Shown here: positions 37,001 to 49,763 of the stretch, one piece after another
Numbering within the stretch: the first letter of the stretch is position 1
Layout: the number at the start of each line of letters is the position of its first letter
Assembly: GCA_030272155.1 (NCBI GenBank)
Contig: CP126196.1
Span: forward strand, 4,278,001 to 4,342,000
DNA from: Tetradesmus obliquus
Taxonomy: Eukaryota; Chlorophyta; Chlorophyceae; Sphaeropleales; Scenedesmaceae
Reading direction: 5' to 3'
DNA length: 64,000 nt
Position numbers and translations under genes: made by a program
Notes under the pieces: generated by a model
The model's database searches: none
The model's input: only the letters and a program-made list of their open reading frames with translations
Told to the model about the DNA's origin: nothing

Positions 37001-38528
37001 TGGCGTAGCTGACGTGCATGTCAGCTGAATCATATCTGATCAGAGTTGCTCATGAGTTTGCTGACGTGCGTTGCTGTTAGGACCTGTCTGATCAGAGTTG
37101 CTCATGAGTTTGCTATTACTGCAGCATGCCAGGCGTCTGCACACCACAACTTGTCATGTGCGGCTGTGTAGTTGCTGTTGTGTGGCCTGGCACGGAACAC
37201 AAAAGGTCACGGGGAAACATGCACAGGGTGATCAAACAGTGACTGGCGGAGCAAGGGCAGCTGTCCCACCACGCGTGTGACCAGCTGCTGACCAGAGTCT
37301 GGTCAACAGCTGGTCAAACAGCAGGCAGCGCACGGCTGGTCAAACACAGCTGGTCAAACACCGGCCAGCCACAGCCCATTCCTGCAGGGACAGATGCTGT
37401 GTTTCTTCTGCACAGGTGTCATGAGCATGTTTTGGTCTTCAGTGTTGCCGTCTTCCTTCCATTATTGCATGCCTTGCATTCATTTGAGCGTCTGTTCGCG
37501 TGGGGCTGGCAAAACATGGCCACGGCAGAGGCCAGTGTACAACTGTCTCACCTCCCCAAACAGTCATAAACCTGTTCAACACATGCGTTTTGCGGCGGGT
37601 ACTGCTCTTGGCCTGCATGCTGATGAGTGGAAGCTATGGATCAAAAGGACCTGTTGTGACTGTTGGCAGCTGATATGCAGCAAGCAGCTGCCATACTATT
37701 TCTAGTAGCAGTATTGACTAGTAATCCAGAGCAGCCACCCATGGCCGACTCAGCAATTGCTGTTGCTGAGGCCAACGGGCTGCTACTATCTGTTCGCATC
37801 TCATCTGCATAGCTGCACGACGTGCAGCGTTTCAGTAAGACTGTTAGTAACTGTAGTACACTGTGGGCGAGCACCAGCTCATGCTGCAGCCAGTGGTGCA
37901 GCAAGCTGAAGCATGTATGGCAGCATCGTGCTGACTGTGTCAACTGCAGCTGCAGCTGTGCAGCTGCTGGCACAGGGATTCATGCCAGTGCATACAGCCG
38001 CATGCATGACGCAGGTCACATGGTCGCCGTGAATAGTGCACTGTCTCTGTCCTTGCGTACTATGCACCACATTGAGTGTCTGCTGTCTGCATGTGTCCTA
38101 AGCCAGGCCAGCCTCTGCAGGACCATGCAGGCGTCGTGCAAGGCGCGAACCCAGGTTACAGCAGCCTTTGTAACAAAAGCAGAGCCACGCGGAAAGGCAT
38201 TTAAATCAACTTGCGATGGACGCAGTTGAGCTCTGTGGCGGGGTGAGAACCGTGTCGCACCCAGCACGCAGCATGAAGCAGTGTTTCAGCCAAGTCCTAA
38301 CAGAGAGGGGTTTACTACGTGCACGCGGGCTGTTATCGTTCAATGAAAGCATTCGAACTGCTTATGGGTGCTTGATACGTTGATGCCGTCGACAGGCGCG
38401 CCACAGGCTTTTGAATTTGGTGTGGTCACAAGGCTGCAGGAAACTCTGAACAACATTAAGATGAGTTTTAAACACAAATTAAACAAATAATGCAATTGAA
38501 CAGCCGCAGGACAGCAGGGCAAAGCAAA
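34061..38528. other. Long region with no supported gene, several short tandem duplications
   Basis: I see no exon chain or family motif on either strand. Repeats noted: GAAGGCCGGAT units at 34860-34950; a 101-bp unit at 35698-35898 in about two copies (GCAGTGCTTCAGGTT, TGTGTTGCAG); CAGTAAGTGCTGCCAG units at 35296-35480; GAGTTGCTCATGAGTTTGCT twice at 37043-37117; and five CTGGTCAA words at 37250-37370. Several of these units contain CAG or GTAAGT words, like the echoes of coding genes, so decayed exons of an unrecognised transcript are possible. Confidence 0.4.
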
Positions 38529-40570
38529 ATGCCCGTTGTGAAGCAGGAGAAGCTTGATGGCAGTGGTCTGGATAAGCTGCTGGACGACCTGCAAGGTTTA
38601 CGCTGTGATAGGCATGACAGGTAACCGACGAGCGGGACGGCATGCTTCCCTTCCCAAGCTGCAGTGTTGGCGCTGTTGCTGCCAATGCTACTGCTGCTTT
38701 GCACCTGCAGCTAGTTCCCACTGTAGCAGCACCGCATGTTCAGACAAATCAACTGAAGATTGGTAACACATTTTGTGTCTCAATTGTTGCAGGTGGATAT
38801 GCGAGAGGCTTGCTGCCATCACTGCTGGCGTGCTGGAACATGCCTCAGGTAACAGCAGCTAGCTGCATGTCGCGCAGCAGGCTTGGGCTGTGTTAGCGCA
38901 TATCCGTTTCAGCCTTACGCGGCCATGCTGTTGTTGAAGCAACAGCCTGTGTGACTGTATGGCAAGCAGCAGCAACGTGTTTGGTAGCTAAATGTTGCAG
39001 CAGCGTGCACTGCAGGATTGCCTAACAGCATCCACACTCTGCCCCGCTTGCTGCTGACGCTGCTGCCATTGCACTAACTTCGTTCCTGTTGCTTGCACCA
39101 ATCACAGACCAGCAGACAGCGAGGCTGATAAGCCTCATCACCAAGCAGCTGCCATTATGCACGTCCCTACTGCCCTCAGCTAAAGACAGCACAGCAAGCA
39201 CCAGCAGCAGCCAAGCACCAGCCAAGGAGCTCGCCAAGCACCTGCTGCACGTGCTGTGCCAGGTCAGCGACCAGCAGCTGCAGCGTTACTTTGACCAGTT
39301 TGACTTTTCCTGCAAGCGCCCTGCGGGCATTGGGGTGCTGCAGCTGCTGGGCCTGTTGCTGCCACATCTGCAGCTACCTCACCCGCTCAAGTCATTGACA
39401 GCTAGCAGCTTGGCTTTTCAACTGACAGCAAGGCTGCTGCAGCATATCACAGCGCAGCAGCAGGCATGGTCAACATCATGGCAGCTTGCAGGAAAGTCAA
39501 ACCTATGCAGCGCAGATGCAGATGCAGCTTGTGATGACAGCCAAGCCAGCAGGGACACGCAGCCTGCAGGACACACAGCAGCTGCCAAGACTGCTGCAGC
39601 GCAGACGCAGCAGCTGCTGCTGGTGCAGCTGCACGAGTGTGCTGGTCTGCTGTGGCGGGCACGCCTGCACCTGGCAGGAGAGCTGTGCAATGTTGCAACA
39701 TGCCGTTTCTCGCTGCAGCTGCACAGCAGTGCGCATGCAGCGCTGCAGCAGGTGTATGCATGCTGCGGCAGCGCCGGCATCACCCAGCAGATGCAGCAGC
39801 TGCTGCAGCAGCTGCTTGTGACAGGTGTGGCCCCGCCGCTAGCTCTGAAAGAGGGGTTGGAAGCAGCAGCGGCTGCAGCTCTGCAGCAGAACAGCAAGGC
39901 AGCAACCAGAAAAGCAGCTTGCGCTGAGCAGCAACAGCAGCAGCAGCCCTCGCAGCCTCTCCTGCAAGACCTTAAGCAGCTGCTAGGTGCTGCAAAAGCA
40001 GCACAGCAGATAGCCAACACCACCAGCAAAGATACCGCCACAACCAGCAGCAGCAGCGATGCTGCCGCGCTGCTGCAGGTGGCTGCTGACATTGCTGTGT
40101 CTGGGGTTCAGGCCTGGGGCCTAGCAGCGCAGCAGCTGGGCCCGCTGATGCTGGACAAGTCGGTTGGGCAGCCGCTGCTGACGGTGAGCAGGGTAGCCAC
40201 ACAAAGCCATTTGTGGTGTTGACAGATAGCTTGCATTCGCATGTCAGCGTTTAAGTCATGACATGTCAAACTGGGATTGACAGACATTGGTTTGCAGAGA
40301 ACAGAACGATGGTGTGCTGAGCTGTTCTATATGGTACATCGTGAACAACCGCTGCTATCAGTGAGCAGTGCAAGCAGCAAACGTATGCTGGTAAAAGGGT
40401 GTGACCTTCCAGGCTGCTGAGCTTCCTGAGCTGTTGCAACATGAACAGCGTGCCTTTGATTTTCTTGCATATCCATCTAGTATTGAGTGCTGATGCCCAC
40501 TTGATCTGGCGCCTGCCCGTGTAAAGCACTGACCCACGGTGCCGGCTGTTGTGCCTGACCTGCCTGCTTC

Positions 40571-40635
<65 letters not shown>

Positions 40636-40872
40636 AGCTGCTGCAGGGCCCCTTCACCGCCGCTGACTCCCGCCTGCGCAGGGAAGCATTCTCTGCGTGG
40701 CACTCTTTTGCAGACTGTTGCTGGCGGCTGCAGCAGCTGGTGCGCAAGCGGGGCGTGCTGACTCAGCCGATGCGCTTTGCGCTGCAGCACGACGCCAGCA
40801 ATGCAGTGAAGCTGGCTGCAGTGGGCAGCTGGGGCTGCCTCATGCAGATGCTGCTGGGGCAGCATGGGCTGG

Positions 40873-40904
<32 letters not shown>

Positions 40905-41576
40905 GGCAGTGGTGTGGCTCTGTGCTGTGCAGCTGCGGATGCTGGCAATGCTGCAGCAGGTGATGAAGCAAGGGTTGCTCCGGGTGAAGACTTTGCAGCG
41001 TGGCTCGAAGCAGCGCCAGCATGCATGGAGCAACAGCAGCAGCAGCAGTGTGAGGCGGCTGCTTCGCTGCCGCTGGTGTTTGATGTTGTGGTGAAGCCCA
41101 TTGTGGAAGGCGTCATGGGCAGCTGTCCAGATGCTGTCAGCAGCACGGGCGGCGGCAGCACCAGGAAGAGGCACAGCAGCAGCAGCAGCAGCAGCAAGGC
41201 GGCAAAAGACAACAGCTGCGTTGCTGGGCTGCCTGTTGTGCAGCTGGTGCTGCAGCAGCTGCTGCAGCTTGCACCAACCGCAGCTGCTGCAGCAAGTGGC
41301 CAGCAGCAGCAGCAGCCAGCAACAGCAGCAGGTGGGGTAGTGGTGAAAGCTGAGCCAGGAGCAGCAAGCAGTGCTGCTGATGAGGCTCTTGTGCCTGTGC
41401 TTGTGTGCCGCCTTGTGCACGGCAGCATCTGTGGCAGCAAGCCTGCATCAGCAGTGCTGGCAGCAGCAGCGGCAGGGCTGGCTGCTGCTGCTGCTGCTGG
41501 CCCCTCTGCTGCTGCTGCTGCAGAGCAAAGCTCTTCACCATCTGCAGCAGCATGCAAGACACCTGCACCTGCAGCA

Positions 41577-41613
<37 letters not shown>

Positions 41614-43809
41614 ATAGTGCAGCAGAGATGAGCTCTTGCAAGCGTGCCCGCATGTCCACTCCGCCACCCACACCGCTGCTATCCCTGCACACTCCGCTGG
41701 CGCTAGCCGCAGCCGCTGCTGGCGGCACGCCTGTGACCCCAGCATTTGGCATGCCGAAATGCATGTCTAGGCTTGCAGCAGAGCAGCAAGCACAGCAGCC
41801 GGATGCCATGCAGCTGCAGCAAGGAGTGGACAGTGCTGCAGTGCAGGCTGTACCTTCAGCACACCCTGGTGTTCAGGCTAGGCCGGAGTGGGTGCTGCAG
41901 ACAGCGCCCGGGTGGCTGCAGCTGCTGGCTGTTTGCCTCAGGCAGCTGCTGTTGCAGCAGCAGCAGCAGCAGCAGGGTGAGGAGTCATTGACAGAGCAGC
42001 AGGTGGTGCTGCTGCAGCAGGAGTGGCTGCCTGCCTGGGAGCAGCTGCTGATGCTGACCGGCGCAGCGATACAGCTGCAGTTGCAGCAGCAGCAGCAGCA
42101 GCAGGCGCAGCAGCAGCAGCAGCAGCACTTGGTAGTGGTGCAGGCTGCTATGCAGACAGTACATGCAGTGTCTTCTATGCTCAAGGTGAGAGGAGGCAAT
42201 TTTGCCTGCTGCTGCTGCTTTTGTGTGCTTTCCTGGTTTGCAACTAGTGCATCTGCTTTCATTTGCTGTGGAGCACGAATGCACTATCCACCAAACACGC
42301 TGCTCAAGTACTTACGTGGCTGCTGTGACCACTACTGATGCTGTGCAGCCCCATCTGCAGAGCAGCAGTGACAGCAGCAGGTATGCAGCAGCAGCGGTCA
42401 TGCAGCGCGCGGTTGCTGCGCTGCTGTGGCAGCTGCCACCGCAGCTGCTGGCAGTCTCTTTGCCAGCAGGAGCCGGAAAGCTGCCACTGCCAGTTGATCT
42501 GCTTGCTGCTGCAGCACAGGCGCTGGCTAGGCAGGGCAGCAGCAGTACCTCGCAGCAGCAGCAGCAGCAGCAGCAGAAGCAGCAGCAGTCGGTGTCGCCG
42601 CCAAGCAGCAGCAGACCTTCAAGTAGCAGCAGGCGAGCCTCCACCCCACAGCAGCAGCAGCATGGACAGTTTGATGCAGATGGCATCAGAGGCAAGCCAA
42701 GCTGGCTGGTTTTTGCTCAGCTGCTGCTGCAGCTGTTGCAGCTGCAGCTAGCACCTGATATTACAAGCTCCAAACAAACTCCCCATGCGCAGCACAGCAA
42801 TATCCTTGCCATTGCTGGCAGTGGGGCTGCTGCTGCTGCTGCTGCTGCTGCTGGCTCAGGCGCTGATCTGCAGCAGCAGCTGCTGACCAACCTGGTGCAG
42901 TGCTTTGCTGGTGAGTTCAGTGTCCAGCGTGTGCTTTTATAATCTTGATTTGTAAACAGTTGCACATTGGCAACAAAGCTAATGCTTGTTTTGTCATGTC
43001 ATGCATCACGTCCTGGAAGCAACATGGCCTCCGCCCCTCCCAACGCAAGCGCTGTGCAGCTGCAGATAGCCCATGCATTGCCTTGCTCCTCCACAGATGC
43101 GCCGCGTTCAACCTGCACCCTGCTTGCTTGCTCTGCAGGTGCAGCCGCCAATGCAGCAGCAGCCCCGGCAGCTGCCCTTTCACTGCTCAAGGGCCTTGCA
43201 AGTTGGCGGCGCAAGGCTCCAGCAGATCAGCAGCCAGCAGCAGCAGCAGCAGTGCTGGAGCTGCAAGTGTGGTGCCTGCTTGTTGACCAGCTGCTGCTGC
43301 TGCCGGCTGCTGCTGGCTCAGCATCCGGTACGCAGGAAGGGGAGGCGAGTGCTGCTGGTGCTGCTTGCAACGTGACAGTGCTGGCTCTAATGGTATCCAG
43401 CTCGGGTGCTGGGAATGCACTAGAAGAGCTAGGAGCTGCGCTGCTGCTGCCGCTGAAAGCTATACAGAGCTTGAGGAGCAGCCAGAAGCTGCAGGATGCA
43501 GCCGAAGGAGGGCCAGGCACTGTGTGTGATGCTCAGCAGGTGCTAGCTCAGCTGCTGCCGCGGGTCAGCAGCTGCTGGTGCGGGGTGATGCAGCAGCTGC
43601 TGCAAGCCGTTGGTCCAGCTGGATCAGCAGCAGCCGGTGGTGCATCACCTGCTGCAGCGTCATCCAGCAGGCCTCTGGTGACGCTGCAGCAGCTGCTGCA
43701 GCTGCAGGGGCTGCCTAAGGCACTTGCGGCAGCACTTGCAGGACCTGCTTCGGAAACCTGCGGTCAGGCAAGCAACGCATGTGCTTGGCTGCTTGACCAT
43801 TGCAAAGCC

Positions 43810-43850
<41 letters not shown>

Positions 43851-45626
43851 GCCTGAGCTGTTCCAAGCTGCTGCCAGCATGGTGATGGCTGCTGGGCAGC
43901 TGGCACTGAGGATGTGCCAAGCACTGTCAGAGCAGCAAAGCATCACACACACTAAAGCTGCTGGCGCAGGCGCAAGGGCGGGCAAATTACCAGGCAATGC
44001 GGCAGCAGCAGTAGCAGCAGCAGCAGCAGGGGTGGCTTTGACTCCACCAAAGAGCCCAATGCAGTCCCCGCTTGCAGCAGCAGCTGCAGCAGCAGGAGCT
44101 TCTGTGCAGCTGGGATCAGTAGCCACTGGCTATACTGCTGGTGTGTTTGGTACAGCGGCTGCTGGCGGCAGCAGCGGTGCCACTTTGTCTGCTGCAGCAG
44201 AGCGTGGGATGGTAAAGGCGGCTAGCAGATTGGCAGTGCAGCAGCAGCAGGTGACGCAGGTGCTGACGTCATGCCTGCAGCTGCAGCTAGGGCTGCTGTC
44301 TGCTGCTGCAGATGCATATCAAGGGCGTGCCGCAAGTGCAGGTGGTAGCAGCAGTGCTGCGGACTCACCCAATGCAGCAGCAGCAGCAGCAGCAGCAGCA
44401 GGCGGCAGCAGCAGTGGCTTGCAGCAGATTGCAGGCCTGTGCTGTGAGCTGTCTGGCATGGCTGCTGCGTGTCTGTGTGGGCTGCCTGATGCTGACTTAG
44501 CAGCAGCACTGCTGCAAGATCAGCTGGTGCCTGTGCTGCTGCAGCTACTGGAAGGCAGCAGTAGCAGCAGCACCAAGGCAGGTGAAGGTCCAGCTGCAGC
44601 AGCAGCAGCAGCAGCGGTGGAAGATGTGCAGCACACAGCAGGAGTGCTGCCCTCTTTGCTGCCGGTGCTGCTGGAGCGGATGCTGCAGCTGCAAGCAGCA
44701 GTGCAGCAGCAGCAGCAGCAGCAGCAGCAGCTGGGTGAAGAGGCGGCAGAGGAGGCTTTGCGTGCTGGGTACGGCACCATCCAGAGGTGAGGCGGTTGCA
44801 CTACTGCTTCTTCTGCTGTGTTGTCTGGTGTGAGTCTGCAAGCAAGCTGCGCAGCCGCTGTCGAGGATCTGCGTACCTGCCCGTATGCTCTGTGAAGTTG
44901 GGCTTCTGTGCTGCGGGTGTCATTGTTGATGTTCTGTGCAGCTTTGTGTGCACATCTTGTGGGCCTGTTGTTTACTAGCCTAACCAAGCTGCAGGCATGT
45001 GACCAGCGTGCTGTTTTTTTGTCCTGCTGCCTTGCTGAACTACAGGTGGTTTGATGCAGTGAGCCCTCTGCTTGTGCGCACCTTCCAAACACCAGCCGCT
45101 GACTCAGCAGCAGCCAGCACTGCACAGCAGCAGCAGCAGCAGCAGCTGCCGCGCGCTGCTGCCTACCAGGCAGTCAACAGGCTGCTGGAGGGCAGCTGCT
45201 GCGGTAGGGAGCTGCAGCTGCTGGTGCTGCCGCTGGCGCTGCAGGACGTGCTGCAAGAGTTGATGCCTGACGCGTTCCTTACAGGTGCGCATGTTGTCAG
45301 CTGGCAGTGTGCTCCTTGCAATTGTGGCTGGCTGGCTGGCTGGCTGCTGCCTGGCAGGCTGGCTGTCTGGCTGGTTGGCTGGTTGGCTGGCTGCCTTGCC
45401 AGCTGGCTGGCTGGCTGCCTTGCCAGCCAGCTGCCCATTTGAGCTGGATTAGTATGCTACTTGTTCCCCATGCAAGGTGCTATTGTGTGCTGCCAATATC
45501 TGATGTTGCCTACTGAACAGTTGCTCCGGTAGCAAGTATTCAGAAATATGTGCTTGTGCATCGGGTGCGCTGTTACTGCTGCATCTGCAGGCAGCCTGAA
45601 TCCACCCGATGTTCAGGCGCTCACCC

Positions 45627-45661
<35 letters not shown>

Positions 45662-45733
45662 GCGCCCGGCAGCCCTGGACCTGCAGCAGCAGGTGCAGGC
45701 CAGCCCAGCAGCCCACTGCCTGCTACAGCCACA

Positions 45734-45765
<32 letters not shown>

Positions 45766-46392
45766 GACGCCAGGGCGTAGTGCAGTCAGCAGCACACCAG
45801 CTGGCATGGCGGGTGGCAAGGCGGCCTCCCCCGCCCCCTCCTTCATAACCAAAATCGCCTCAGCGACAGCGACAGCAGCAGCTGCCGGCAACAGCACCAG
45901 CATGCGTGCGCCGGCAGCCCCAGTGGTAAACACTACTACTGGCAATCGTGCAAATAGCAGCAAGGCGTTGGCCGGAACTGGCAGCGGCAGCAGCAGCTCG
46001 CGCAAGCGCCGCAGCCTGCCTGGGTTGCTTGAAGAATCACAAACCGAGTATGTGGTGATGCCGACTAAGCTGGTGCATGATAAGCAGGCCTCTGCAGAGC
46101 AGCAGCATCAGCAGCAGCAGGTGCGTGAGTTTGTGGGTAAGAGGCGGCGCGCAGCAATGCACACCTACACAGCGCTTGATAACAGCCAGCCTGCAGATGC
46201 TTCCCAGCTGGAGGCCTCGCAGGGGCGGGGAGTGCTGCCAGCAGCAGCAGTGGCTGCAGCAGCAGCTGCAGCAGCAGCTGCAGCGGCGGCAGCAGCTCGG
46301 CAGCCGCAGGCTGTGAATGAGGACCAGCAGCAGCGGCAGCAGCAGCGGCGGCAAAGCCTTCATGATGTGCCTGCTGGGGTGGCGCCTGCTCA

Positions 46393-46433
<41 letters not shown>

Positions 46434-46791
46434 GTGCATGTGCCCACCCTGACGTTGTTGAAGCCACACAAGAGGATGAGGAGCCGCAGCAAACGCTGCC
46501 GCTGCCGCAGCAGACGCTGCCGCCGCAGCAGCAGCAGCAACAGCAGGCTGACGATGCGCGGGCAGCAGACAGTATAGTCGCGGCATCACCACCTGCACCA
46601 CCGGCAGCAGCAGCAGCAGGCCCCAGTGCCGCTGCTGCTGTGGTTACTTGCCAGCTTCAGCATTCCGAGCTTGAGGCGCAGCAGCAGCCAGCAGCTGCAA
46701 CAGCAGCAGCCGGTAGCAGCACGCTTCGCCCCAGCAGCAGCTCTGCACCTGCCAGTAGCGATGTGGGCACCATTGCACAAGCAGCCAATGT

Positions 46792-46823
<32 letters not shown>

Positions 46824-48118
46824 CACTGCCGCAAGTTGGCAGCTCCTGCCCCCCAACCCAAGTGTTAGGGACAGCTGGCACAGCCAGCACAGTATTGGTG
46901 CCCACTCAGTTGCTGGGAACAGCAGGCACAGCAGGCACAGTAGGCACAGCACTGCCGCCAACACAGCTGCTGCTGGGAACAGCAGGCACTGCAGTTGTGC
47001 CCACACAGCTGCTAGGCACAGCAGGCACAGTGGGTACAGGGCTGCTGCTGCTGGGGACTGCAGGGGCCTCTGCTGGCACAGGGCTGCTGCCTACGCAGCT
47101 GCTGCAGCAGACGCTTGCTTCTGGCACAGCAGATACAGCTGCAGCTGCTGCGGCAGGTGCAGCGTTGGCGGTGCAAGAGGTGACAGCCAGCACAACAGCT
47201 GCTGGGGCTGCTGAGGAGCAGCAGCAACAGCAGCCTTGTCAGCAGCACAGCAAGCATTCACGTGCCTCACAGCAGCAGCAGCAGCAGCAGGGCCTGAGCC
47301 GGCAAGGCTCTGCAGCGGGAGCTGAGCAGCAACAGCAGCAGCAGCAGCAGCAGGCTGCTGAGCCGGGCCCCAGCAGGCAGGGTTCTGCGAGCAGTGCAGA
47401 TCGCCAACTCAACCAGCAGCAAGCAGCAGTCAAAGCGCCAGTGGCAGCAGCACCAGCGCCGGCAGCAGCAGCAGCAACAGCAGCAGCAGCTCACACAGAT
47501 CTTGAGACAAATGGTTCCCTGCATGATGGTGTGGGTGAGCTGGAGATCTTGCCTAGTCAGCAGTGGATGCCGGGAGCAGCAGAACCCCAAAACCTGCAGC
47601 AACTGAGCCGGCTGGCCAAGCAGCAGCAGCAGCAGCAGGGCGCCCCTTTGGTTGGCAGCAGTGCTGGTATGGCGACAGCAGCAGTTGCAGGGTGTTGCAG
47701 CGGCGGTGCTGCTGCATCCGGAGGAGCAGGGTTCAAGCGGCCGGCATTGGTGCTGAAACGCGGCAGGGACGCACAGAGTGCTGCTGCCGCTACTGGGAGC
47801 GGTGCAGCAGCAGCAGCTGGTGCTGATAATCCTGCAAAGAAGCGGCAGCTGCTTGGGCCTCAGGCTAGCGGTGGTAGCCTCCCAGCTGGTGGGAGGGAAG
47901 CTGCTGCTGCTGCTGCCACATCTGTGGCTGTGCTGCAGCAGCAGCTCGGTCAGCAGCAGCAGCAGCAGCAGCAGCCGTCGTTCTCACCTAGCGATGCAGC
48001 CGCGGCTGGCATGAGCTCAGCAGCAGCAGCGGCTTGGCTGCAAGGGCTGGGGACGCGTGAGCTGGCGCAGCTGGTTGCTGCAGCTGGTGCCGAGATGGCT
48101 CGCAGATTGACTAGCTGA
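38529..48118 (+). CDS. RIF1: RIF1-like telomere/replication-timing protein, 2575 aa
   Basis: Eight exons: 38529-38620, 38793-38848, 39108-40183, 40647-42185, 42361-42910, 43139-44786, 45046-45284 and 45591-48118. They total 7728 nt, exactly in frame. Starts MPVVKQEKLDGSGLDKLLDD. The N-terminal 1200 residues are helical HEAT-like repeats containing RIF1-type phrases: RREAFSAWHSFADCCWRL (compare the family's EAFxxWxxLIDNF), LLKGLASWRRKAP and LELQVWCLLVDQLLLL. The C-terminal third is Gln/Ala/Ser-rich with RKRRSLPGLLEESQTEYVVM (like the EEPEDFVFIP region) and VREFVGKRRRAAMHTYTA. It ends in a short helical GLGTRELAQLVAAAGAEMAR. RIF1 directs PP1 to origins and limits telomere and break resection in fungi and animals. 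No clear RVxF/SILK docking site was seen. The assignment rests on pattern memory and needs a profile search. Confidence 0.6.
40572..40640 (+). repeat. (CTG)n tract forming the 3' splice site of RIF1 exon 4
   Basis: About 21 CTG units run straight into GCTGCAGCTGCTGCAG|GGCCCC, the inferred acceptor. One of the longest CTG tracts in the window; it is intronic and read as CTG on the sense strand. Confidence 0.85.
45328..45430 (+). repeat. (GGCT)n-rich tract in a RIF1 intron
   Basis: TGGCTGGCTGGCTGGCTGCT and related GGCT/GGTT units fill part of the intron between 45284 and 45591. Similar GGCT runs occur in the kinase gene at 28370-28445. Confidence 0.85.
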
Positions 48119-48777
48119 GGATCACATCAGACCAGTGACCTTGCAGAACGAAAGACTGATAACTGCGTACGGAGGAATGCTGTGACATCTGCTGTGAGTG
48201 AGCATCATGTCGCATGCAGCTATTGCAGACTGTATTGTCTTTTCTGCAATTAGTTATACTGCTGGGCTTCAGGGTTTGGTGTCACCCAGCTGTTGCACAC
48301 TCGGGGGTGGTGTCTGTTCAGCTGCGCATCTTGCATGACGTGCGTCTGTTTCATCAGGCGTTTCATCCATGTGTTGGCGAGTTTGGCGGACAAGGCCACG
48401 CTACACGCACCCCACAGTGTGCTCAGTAAGTTACTAAATCACAGTAACAGTAACTGCTCAGTTTGAGATGGCCATTTCGTGCATCGTATCGGCGTTGTGG
48501 AGCATGTATAAGTACAATATACGGTCTTAGATTAGACTGGCCGCAGTCACCAGAGCGGCTCGGCCCATCCCGGTACAGCACAGATACGTTTGCAGACCAG
48601 CCTGTTAGCGTGAGCAACCAGAGCTCTGATTGTTGCCGAGCAAAATGAAACGACGGAATGAAGCTGGCAGCGAGCCTGAGAGCCCGACGCATGCCAGCAA
48701 GGTTGCAAAGGGGCTGCACAGACGAGGTGCGGCCTCACTTGAAGTTTGAATCATCGATCTTTGCAAAACACGCATGA
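48119..48777. other. Spacer downstream of RIF1, no gene recognised
   Basis: Presumed RIF1 3' UTR and intergenic DNA, lower in CAG repeats than the surroundings. No coding or RNA signal was recognised. Confidence 0.4.
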
Positions 48778-49092
48778 ATGGCTTGTCCACATCATAGCGG
48801 TGCCTTGCAGTCACACTTTGCCCCGGCGCCCCGGCACAGGCTGCTGACGTGGCCCTCTGTTGGTTTCCCTCCTCTTATACCATCCTGCTGCACAGCGGCA
48901 TCAACAGCAGGGGCAGGAAATAGGCAAGCAGCTGTTCTTGAGTCAGCCGCTCTGCCCCAGACAGACAGCCAGCCCATTCTGCAGACACCTGACCAGCAGG
49001 CAGGCCAGCTGCCGCCGCTGCTGCCGAGTCAGGATGAGGAGCAGCAGCAGCAGATGGCGGTGACACCAACGCGCGAGCCCCCGGCAGTACAT

Positions 49093-49123
<31 letters not shown>

Positions 49124-49268
49124 TGACTGAGCAGCAGCAACAGTATGTGGCTGGATCAGCCAGCCAACCAGTTGAGCTGGTCACAGCAGGGCCCCAGCGC
49201 CAGGCACGTGCTGCTGCATCCCCCGCCCAGCCCCACACTGTAGGCAGCAGTCCTGAAATCACAGGCCC

Positions 49269-49331
<63 letters not shown>

Positions 49332-49408
49332 GCGTGTAGAACCGGAAGAGGGGCATCAGCAGGCGGAGCAGGTCGCACCTAAGCAGCCTCCTGCTGTGCA
49401 GCGGCAGC

Positions 49409-49457
<49 letters not shown>

Positions 49458-49623
49458 CACTGCTGCTTCAGCTGCAGCTGCTGATGGTGCTGGCAGTAGT
49501 GCTGCAGCTGCTGCCGCCGCCGCAGCAGCAGGCCAGCAGCAGCTCAGCATCCCTGGTGATGAGGCCCCACTGCAGCGGCCTGCCACCGCCAGTCCCAAAA
49601 ATGCAGCAGCAGCTCGGCGCTGA
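48778..49623 (+). CDS. Glutamine-rich open reading frame of uncertain status, 281 aa
   Basis: ATG at 48778, TGA at 49621-49623. The product is mostly poly-Gln and poly-Ala with Pro-rich linkers (PLLPSQDEEQQQQMAVTPTR, GSASQPVELVTAGPQRQARA, KNAAAARR). No domain was recognised. It could be the 5' exon of the exonuclease-like gene downstream, an independent gene, or a repeat-driven open frame. The length of non-repetitive, Pro/Ser-rich coding sequence in frame gives modest support for being translated. Confidence 0.35.
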
Positions 49624-49763
49624 ATGCGGGCGATTATGAGGCACTCAGCCTGCGGGGCGGCTTTGCAGTGCATGAACTGCATTGAACGCAGCGATCGTGC
49701 GGGTGTACCAGCAGACCGCAGCGAGGGCCAGCGGCAGGTGGCGGCTGTAGATCATCTGTCAAC

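Noticed and set aside
40539..40640. Poly-Leu start of an open frame at the (CTG)n tract before RIF1 exon 4
   Set aside because: The CTG tract is better explained as intron ending in CAG; there is no ATG context, and splicing from 40183 in phase 0 gives a continuous RIF1 frame.
39418..41809. Long minus-strand open frames opposite RIF1 exons
   Set aside because: Composition is the mirror of CAG/GCA-rich coding DNA (poly-Cys, -Leu, -Ala); the plus strand has the homology and the phase-consistent exons.
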